The notes below the pieces were generated by a model that saw only the letters and a list, made by a program, of their open reading frames with translations, was not told the origin of the DNA and ran no database searches. The position numbers were made by a program, and so were the translations under genes. Source: Camarhynchus parvulus (taxonomy: Eukaryota; Chordata; Aves; Passeriformes; Thraupidae). Taken from it: a stretch of DNA of 64,000 bases. Shown here piece by piece: positions 56,701-64,000 of the stretch (position 1 is the stretch's first letter; each line of letters starts with the position of its first letter). The stretch covers positions 3,301,501 through 3,365,500 of the forward strand of contig NC_044590.1 in NCBI RefSeq assembly GCF_901933205.1, in the 5' to 3' direction.

Positions 56701-59700
56701 CTCCAAGAAGTGAAATTTATAACAAGTTTTGAAGTGAAGTCACATTGAGTGTGTTTGTCTGTTTCTTTAAAAAAGCCTAGTACTTGAATAATCTAAAAAA
56801 TCCTCATTTTCCTTTTGAAGTTTCAAGTTTTCCTTGGTTGCAAATAGAATGCAAATCCAGTGAAAGAGTGTTTTACCTGGTTTAATACCTCTGCATTAGC
56901 TGGGTGCCACTGGGGTCAGTCAAATTCAGGTAGAACCAAGATGTCTCCAGCTTCCCAGAGCTTTTCTGTGGTTTTGTTGAACCCAAGGTAGAGGCTGGTT
57001 GGATCAATAATTGTGCCCAAGCAATACTGTTTAAGTAATTTGCAGTGTTGTACACACTCTCTTGAGATTGTTTTCTTCAGGTGTGTAAGTTTCTCATTGA
57101 AACAATATTATTTGTATTTAAAGGACCATATGTTGTGAAAGTAATTGCACAATTATGGCAAGGGGCTGTATATTCTAACTGATGAGCTAAGTATCAGCAA
57201 GTAATTTCTCACATAACTTTTGGCCTAACATTCTCATTCATTACATACTGTCAGCATGAACTGTGTCTTTAACTTTTTTGTTATCATTTAGAAATGTCAG
57301 GTCAGGGCCAGGACATGATAATTGTGCCATTGTCACGGTTTGACTTAAATTACAACAATATAACTTCCCTTTTGTCAGGGGAAATGAAAATAAGTGTGCC
57401 AATTCAGGTATAATTAATTTGCAATTTTAATCTCAGTAAAAGGTCATTCTTCTTACAGATTGAGTTCAAATATATGTAGATGTAAAGTTTCTTCACATTG
57501 TGGCTTCCAGACTGTTTAATAAGAGCTGTTTGGAATTTTTCCACTTAATTTATGCTGCATTGGGGAAGGCTCTAGTTTGGATCCAGAATTTGTTTGTCCA
57601 AAACATCCATGAACCATTCTGGTTCTAAATGGTACCTTCCTTAAATAAACCCCTTCGGTACTCAAAGTGGGGTTCCCTGGAAGTCCAGAATTGTGGCCTG
57701 AAAGTATTTTTCTCTTGCTGTGCATTTTCAGTGAGTGAGTATAATGACAAGTGTAGTATCTAGGTACAGGAACTATGTATTGTGTTTTCAGATTCATTTC
57801 TACAGCTCCTCTGTATCAAAGGAAGATTTTTTTCCCCCCTACCTAATCTGAAGTAAAATTATTTCAGAAGTAGCAGTACAGAAACTTGTGTTTCTCTCAG
57901 TAAATTGACTCCAGCTTTTCTGTACATAGAGCTCTAGATGTCTAGAAAAAAATTGGTATTTTTGATGTCTTTTATTTGACAGTGTCTTCTAAAGTCAGGC
58001 CAGCAAGAACATCAGGTAGATGCTGTTGCCTGAAACAAAATTCCCTGACACTGCTTTAAGAATTTTGCTAATGGGTTTAATGTGGTGCTGACGGTGTCTG
58101 GGCTTGGGAGGAAGTGAGGGTATTTTTGTTGTTGTTGCCTGGTAATATTTGGTGTTTACTTACAAATACTTATATCATCTTCACTTCTGGTAGTACAAAA
58201 CTTTTAATAACTGGAAAAGAAATTAAAATACCTTGTATCATATTAAATACAATTATAGAAAACAATGTTGATACTGTAAGGCAGCTATTGCCTGATACTT
58301 GTTGATATCTGAGATAATTAGTACAAAAATACCTGAGTTTGGTTTGTTACCAGTGTGGTGTAGCCTTCGAGACTGATGGCTTTGGTGTCAGGTTGTTTTT
58401 GGAGAATTTCTTTACTCACAAATTTGATTCTTTGTGCTTTTGCTTTATGCTTCCTTTTTCCAGTGTTGGCTTTGAAATTCAGCCTGGTTCATCTCTTCTG
58501 CATGGCAAGTTGTTTTTAAACAATTTCTGTGTTACTTCTGGGCTGTTAAGAGAGTAACCTTGCTTGTCTAAGTGTGTCAGGGTATCTGTGTTTAAATACA
58601 CTGGAACTGCACTGAGCAGATGAGGAATGTATGTCAACAGCTACAATTTTCATTTAGCTTTGCTGAGTTTAAAGTTTAATTTGGCTGTACTTAGAGACTG
58701 CCTTTCTTAAGATTATAATTTATTGAAGTGATTTTTCATTCTTGTTACTTTGAAGGACTAAAACAGAGAAAACTTTTTCAGAACGTAAAACTGGCCAAAA
58801 CCACTGGCAATTGCACAAGTAAGGTGCAATGGAAAACTCCTCCTCCTGTCATTTTACAGTTTCAGGAGACATAAGTGTTGTTTGTAACAACAGGGGATTT
58901 GAAAATATTAGAAAACAAATTTTAAAACTTACAGGGGAGTCTGTGCTTCCGTGACAATAATCCCAGAAGTTTCCCGTGAGCTGTTTGGGAAACGTGAATA
59001 CTTTGGTTGTTCACTTAACAGATATAAAAACCATTCCTTTTTCTTTTACACTGATGGCAGCCTTAACTTGATCTGAATGACCTTTGCTGTAACCAAGCCA
59101 ATGTTACTGTACCTCAGAGCTTTAGGGTTGGAACGTGCTAATCTACAGGGGCAAGTTTGTGTTCCCTTCCAGCCATGTTCAGGAGGGGCTGGAGCAGCTT
59201 TGGTGTCTCACAGGGACAGGAGGAGACCTTTCGTAAGAAAAAGCAGGTGTTGCCTTAGACCAACAAGCTTTTACTGCTGAAATCTTTTTTTGAAATGATG
59301 CTAAGACTTGTGCAAGATGTTCCCTGCTGGATTCCCTGTGGCGAGTTTGTTTGGTGCCCACAGCAGTGTTGCTTTGTCATGGCTGGTCTGAGCACTCCAG
59401 CTATGGGGGGCATTCAACCCCTGGCTCGTGCCACCTTGAGATTTGGCACAGGCTTGTCTCAGCAAAAATTCAGTAGTAAACTCAGTGGTATGGTAGATGC
59501 AAAATAAATCAGCAGTGCAGTCAGGTTACTTGAGACTCTGTATGCAGGAGTTGTGATTTTCTGATCCAAGTGCTCTTTCAGTGGCACTAATTCACACCAA
59601 ATTTTGCTTGTTTTAATTCTCATTCTCTCGTGCCATAATATACTTGCTTCTTACCACACAGGTATTAATAAGCAGTTGTGTGACTGTGGCATTAACAAAC

Positions 59701-61305
59701 CTGTATAAACCCGAGGCTGAGTATTGATCTGTGAAGCTCCATGTGAGCTGTCATCAGGGGTAACAGAGCTGAATGGTTCATTTCTGGTTTATTTCTGATT
59801 GGTAACTTTGCTCTGTTGAGGATTACCTGCTCACTGACACTTGTGCCAGAGGTAGGGGAAGATCAATTAACAGCGAGTGGGACTCTGGAAAAAATATTTT
59901 AAAACCACCCTGAATGGAGAGAAACTACTTTGAATTCCAGTTTGGAACAGAGTTGAAGTGTGTCTGTGTTTGAATGTGGAGTAACAGCCCTGATTAACCA
60001 GTGGATTGCTGGAAGCTGTGAGGACACCCTGAAGTGCTCGGAATAAAGCACATTCCTTGTTTTAAAAATGGCGCAATGTGGCAAAAGCATTGGACATATT
60101 AATGTGAAATAAAGACAACTTTAGCTGGGTGTTGTGTGTGATGCTGAGGATTTCACTCAGAGACAAGCACAGCCGTGTATTTTTTTTGCAAGCAGGGTCT
60201 GTGGTGTTTTTTTGGTTTTAGTTTGCTTTTGTCTCTCTTTTAATAAAGCGACAGTTCTGGTAAAAAGTGGAAACTCTGCAGTAACATAGTTTCAAAGCTT
60301 TTTCTTTCTTTCAAATTGTGTTTAATGGAATTTTTAAGTTCCCTGGTAGTGTACTTCATTTGCTATAAAATCCATTTCATAAGTAGTGGTATATAATTCC
60401 ATTGCTGCAGGTATTTCAGAATGCACAGTCCACACAGAAGATATTTGGTTTTGTGTTCTTTCTGTTGCTTGTTTACCAACAAGTAAAAAAACTCAAAACA
60501 AACAAACAGCAAACCAAGAAGAACATAATCTGTAAGTGATTTCTCAAATTGTTCCATTCTTCCCTTTCTTAGCAAATTATTTTATGAGACTTGGTCACAT
60601 GTTGTGGAGCCATATTAAGATAAAACAAGATCAGGAATTTTCTAGTGAGTGGTTTAGAGATGGAGTAAGTCACCACTGATTTAGAGATTGTCCTAGCTAG
60701 AAATTTGCAGAGCTCGTGTGGGGTTTTCTTTCTTTTTCACATCCTTAGTATTGGCTGTGTAAAATACTTAAATCCCAATTTTACTTAAAGACACAAATTT
60801 GTAGCACCTTGTATCTGTACAGAAGAGGCATGGGCACATGCCTTTGAAAATTGAAAATAAATGTTAGACAGGAGTTACTGCACTGTTAAGCCTCTTGCAA
60901 TTGGACATGAATGAGGTAAGGAAGGCTGTGGTACTGATGGTTGCAAACTGCAACCAAAAGCATCATATTTAAGAGTGTTACTAGTAGCTAAAGTTTTGGT
61001 GTACTTAATTAATCTCCCTATTTAAAAGCAAAGCATGATGGACAGAGGTGACTCAGAGCTGTCAGAGAAAAAAGAAGGGCAAAATAAAAATTTATGGACT
61101 TCTTGTACATGAGAACTCTCATCATATTTTGTCTTCAAAGGCTGTGGAAGAACTTCCATCTCTGAGTTTACATAAGCATAGCTGAGTTCAACTTAGGGTA
61201 AATTTTGCTCTCAAAGCATTTATAACTTAATTGTTCAGTGGGAGAATGCTGTATTTTCTCCATGTAACATAGGCCATGCAGCATTCTTAAAGGTTCTGGG
61301 TGTTC

Positions 61306-61418
61306 TGGCCCCCATCCATCACAGTACTTAAACCATGAGTAGCCCTATTAAAGTTGATAGAATTACTCATGTGCTTAAAATTAAACATGTGCTTAAGTGC
61401 TTTGATGGATTAGAGCCA
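61306..61418. mobile_element. Ancient palindromic repeat (MITE-like)
   Basis: The two halves are imperfect inverted repeats. The left half reads GGCCCCCATCCATCACAGTA then CTTAAACCATGAGTAG (61308-61342). The reverse complement of the right half reads GGCTCTAATCCATCAAAGCA then CTTAAGC, an extra stretch of about 18 nt, and CATGAGTA. The left arm thus carries an internal deletion. The right half contains TACTCATGTGCTTAAAATTA and ACATGTGCTTAAGTGCTTTG, close to a palindromic family I remember as common in reptile and bird genomes. No coding capacity; long inactive. Confidence 0.75.
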
Positions 61419-63859
61419 AAGTTGTCAGCACCTTGCTTTGTTGTGGGCTGTGTTACACCTGCCTCTCCATGCCCTGGCCTGGGTCTTCAAGGGACACATT
61501 TTCAGATTTGCTCATTCCAATATTTAGCTGCTCTGTGTCCTAAAATTGCAATCTATGTGCACAGCCATAGTAAATTCATACACAGTCTGGGAGTATAAAT
61601 ACACAACTGCAACTCTTGAAATCTGTCAGGACTTGAAAAATTTCACAAGATCTTTTTCTGGATGTTTCAGAGGAAACTTTATGCTGAGTCTTTACGTGGA
61701 AACATGACATCTACAATGTTTCTCAGAAAACTATCTTTCTACTGAAATTTGTATTTTAATAAAGTGTACAATGGAAATCACCATTTAGGTGTGACAGCAC
61801 ATTCTTAAGAATGACTGTGAACTTGAACTTCCCAAAACCAGAGATCAGTAGGGGCTATTCTAGTTTCTGCTGCTAATGCTGAGTCTGTAATTCTTTATGA
61901 GCAAAGTTGCATGTACCTGACAGCTCTTTATCTTTGAAGATAACTGTGGAAATCTTCCTTCATTCAGATTTTGTCCATGGTAAAAAATCTGGATTTAACA
62001 GGTGTGAAGGAAAGACTTGATTCAGTGACTGCAGTCCAACACTGCTGTAGAAAGTGTGGTGAATAAAGCATTTAATGTTAATGTCTCTTTGAAATATTAA
62101 CTTTCAGTGACAGCTGCATAGTTTAAAAAACAGTTCATTTTTTCTTGTCCAAATAATTCCCCCTGGTTTTTTGGGTCTACATCCCCTGCCTTAACTGCTC
62201 TGCTGTTCAGGTTGTCCTTCTGAACTTATGAGCTACCAATACTAAATCCTACAGCATTTAGAAAATGTTAAGTGTTTGGGTCATTGAGAGTTTAATGGAA
62301 TTTTTTAGAAATATCGGGGGAAAATGGTGAAATAGGTTAGATAATTGCTTTTTATTTGAGTGAGGAAAAAAACCTTGCCTTTTGTCACTGCTGAGGCAAC
62401 CACCTTCCAGATCAGCTGCCTACAATATCACATGCCAGAAGTGTTTCAGATGATAACAGAGATCATAACCACTAAAAAAAATATATCAAGGGATTTTCAG
62501 GACCAACCATTTTCCACCTGTCTCATCAGTGTGTTCCCTACTGCATTGCATCCTGCTTTGGCTGCTCTGTGTTTACACTTACTTGGCATCCACTGTTCCA
62601 GCCATTTTTATTTTAGGGCTTCTTTCCATTTAATATTGGCCCTTAGCCAGCTGTGTACTTTTTCAGCTTTAAGTAGCACTGAGGTCATCAGCCATTATAG
62701 GAGCTATTCCTCTCATTCTTGTGCACAAACCCCTGAAGAGCTCTGGGATGTGATTGCCTTCTCTTCCAAAGCTTCCTGCCCAATCCTGGCTGAAGAAGTT
62801 ACTGGAATGCAGGCATTTCCAAAACAGCTTTAGCGCAAATGACACATGTAGGACACTCACCAAATTGATGTTTCAAAGGTTGGACAGAAGTGCTTTGAAA
62901 GTGAGAGCTAAGGTGAGAACGGGAACCCTCCACAAGGCTGCTGTTACCCGCCTGAGTTTGAAGGCAAAGGATGAGGCGATGGAAGTGGCACAGATTTAAC
63001 ATTTAGCACAGCAAACGGCCCAAATTGAACACAGGTGTTGTTTATCCATGTGCATGCAGTGCCTGGGCACTATATACTCCCACAATAGTATTTTTCCTGG
63101 TCTTGCAGGGATGGAGGAGAACCCAGGAGGTTGGTTCTGCTCTGAGGGGTGGCTGTACAAACACAGCCGGGAGCAGCAGAGGGGCCATCCTGAGAGGTGT
63201 CATGTGCTGTTTCAGTGCTGCTGCGCAGCTGGGCAGAAGTGTTTAAAAAAAAGTGATGTGCAATGGACATTTCCTTTATTCTGTGTTAATAATGGCTACA
63301 TTCACAATAGTTAAATAAATAATTAAAAACGTCTCTGCTTCCTGACAGCAGTTTGATTGTCTGGAAGTAGTGGATTGTACAAGGCAAGATGATTCAGCAA
63401 TTTGCCTTGAGTCCTCCCGTTCCTGCCGGTTCTGAGGTGTCCTTCCGGAGCAGAAAGGAACCACAGTGTCCTCTGAAGACTCTCCAGCCTTGTTAATTAT
63501 TGTATCAAGTGTCCAGAGAGAATGCTAAACTTCTGAGGACACCTTTTATTGCAATATGCTTTAATTACCTGTACTAAGAGCAAGAAAATGACACCAGTGT
63601 GTTCCCCTCTGAATGCCTGGGGAGCTACAGGCAGGGTTTGCAATTTACAGAGGTGTTTAATTGCACAGCAGGAACTGAAGGGCCTTTGTCAGGCTCATAC
63701 ATCACAGAGCTCTTTGTGAACAATTCTATTTTCATCCCTTACCTAAACTATTGCTAGTTAATTAGTTGAGGTAAATGGAGCAGGATAAGCAGAATTATGC
63801 TGCTTAATATTGTGTCTGTGATGGTCTCTTTGTGCCACTAACAGGTATAAAGGGACTGT

Positions 63860-63878
63860 AAACCAGTTAAACTGGTTT
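63860..63878. repeat. 19-bp palindrome, AAACCAGTT-A-AACTGGTTT
   Basis: Perfect 9-bp arms around one central A. Each arm contains AACCAGTT or its complement AACTGGTT, which resembles a Grainyhead-like binding site; a back-to-back pair might bind such a dimer. Function is unproven. Confidence 0.85.
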
Positions 63879-64000
63879 TATGTAGGAATTTGCAAAGCTG
63901 AAGGGGAGCCTCAAGGTGGCTTAGAGCCAGAATAGCATCTCTGTGCCACATCCACCTGGGCAGGTGGTATGACCAGGGTGCCACGTGCCTGTGCCAGAGT

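Larger units (their letters stand above)
39766..64000 (+). other. GNAS: GNAS intron 2 (continues past window)
   Basis: At least 24.2 kb follow the exon 2 donor. I looked for exon 3 (15-residue glycine/glutamate-rich insert), exon 4 (segment around KVQDIKNNLKEAIE) and exon 5 (segment around ANPENQF) and saw none in any frame. The content is mostly AT-rich sequence, with short tandem duplications (40922-40957, 42008-42070), a GC-richer patch (41140-41480) giving spurious frames, TG/TA microsatellites (54.0-54.3 kb), a possible LINE remnant (56.6 kb), a palindromic ancient repeat (61.3 kb) and a 19-bp palindrome near the end. No other gene or RNA is recognised on either strand. Confidence 0.75.

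Noticed and set aside
59120..59220. Possible CR1 LINE 3' end (GGGTTGGAAC followed by CCCTTCCAGCC)
   Set aside because: Only two short matches with wrong spacing and no terminal ATTCTATG-type octamer repeats.

Overview
This is vertebrate nuclear DNA around the 5' end of one recognisable gene, GNAS (stimulatory G-protein alpha subunit, Gs-alpha), read on the + strand. Two coding exons are certain. Exon 1 (CDS 35930-36068) sits in a strong CpG island. Exon 2 (39693-39765) completes the GTP-binding P-loop. Both exon lengths, 139 and 73 nt of coding sequence, and both intron phases match those I know for human GNAS. The remainder is about 34.7 kb of upstream sequence, intron 1 (3.6 kb), and more than 24 kb of intron 2 that runs off the window.

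The organism is an amniote, most likely a bird. I base this on the near absence of recognisable transposons, the lack of Alu/L1-type mammalian repeats, and ancient sauropsid-style repeats present only as decayed single copies. The repeats fit a bird, but a turtle or crocodilian cannot be excluded from sequence alone.

Layout: 1-7.8 kb is gene-free sequence with no clear element. 7.98-8.6 kb is a compact block with a consensus TATA box, MEF2-like and TEAD-like sites, an E-box and a CpG cluster; it is the best candidate for an unannotated promoter or enhancer. 8.1-8.9 kb also carries long pyrimidine tracts. 8.9-34.7 kb is gene-free and holds a small CpG cluster (13.45 kb), a conserved-looking block with a MEF2 consensus and homeodomain/E-box sites (19.4-19.9 kb), a perfect 14-bp hairpin (26.24 kb) and an ancient MIR-like SINE (27.9-28.1 kb). 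34.75-36.8 kb is the GNAS CpG-island promoter, leader and exon 1, including a 60-nt pure-purine tract and a 13-codon upstream ORF. 36.1-39.7 kb is intron 1. From 39.8 kb to the end is intron 2, with short tandem duplications, TG/TA microsatellites and an ancient palindromic repeat (61.3 kb). A more decayed likely copy of that repeat lies in intron 1 (37.8 kb).

I found none of the later GNAS coding exons (3, 4, 5 and on). I found no tRNA, rRNA, CRISPR or viral sequence, and no second protein gene. Most long open frames in the window are by-products of CpG-island or GC-rich composition.
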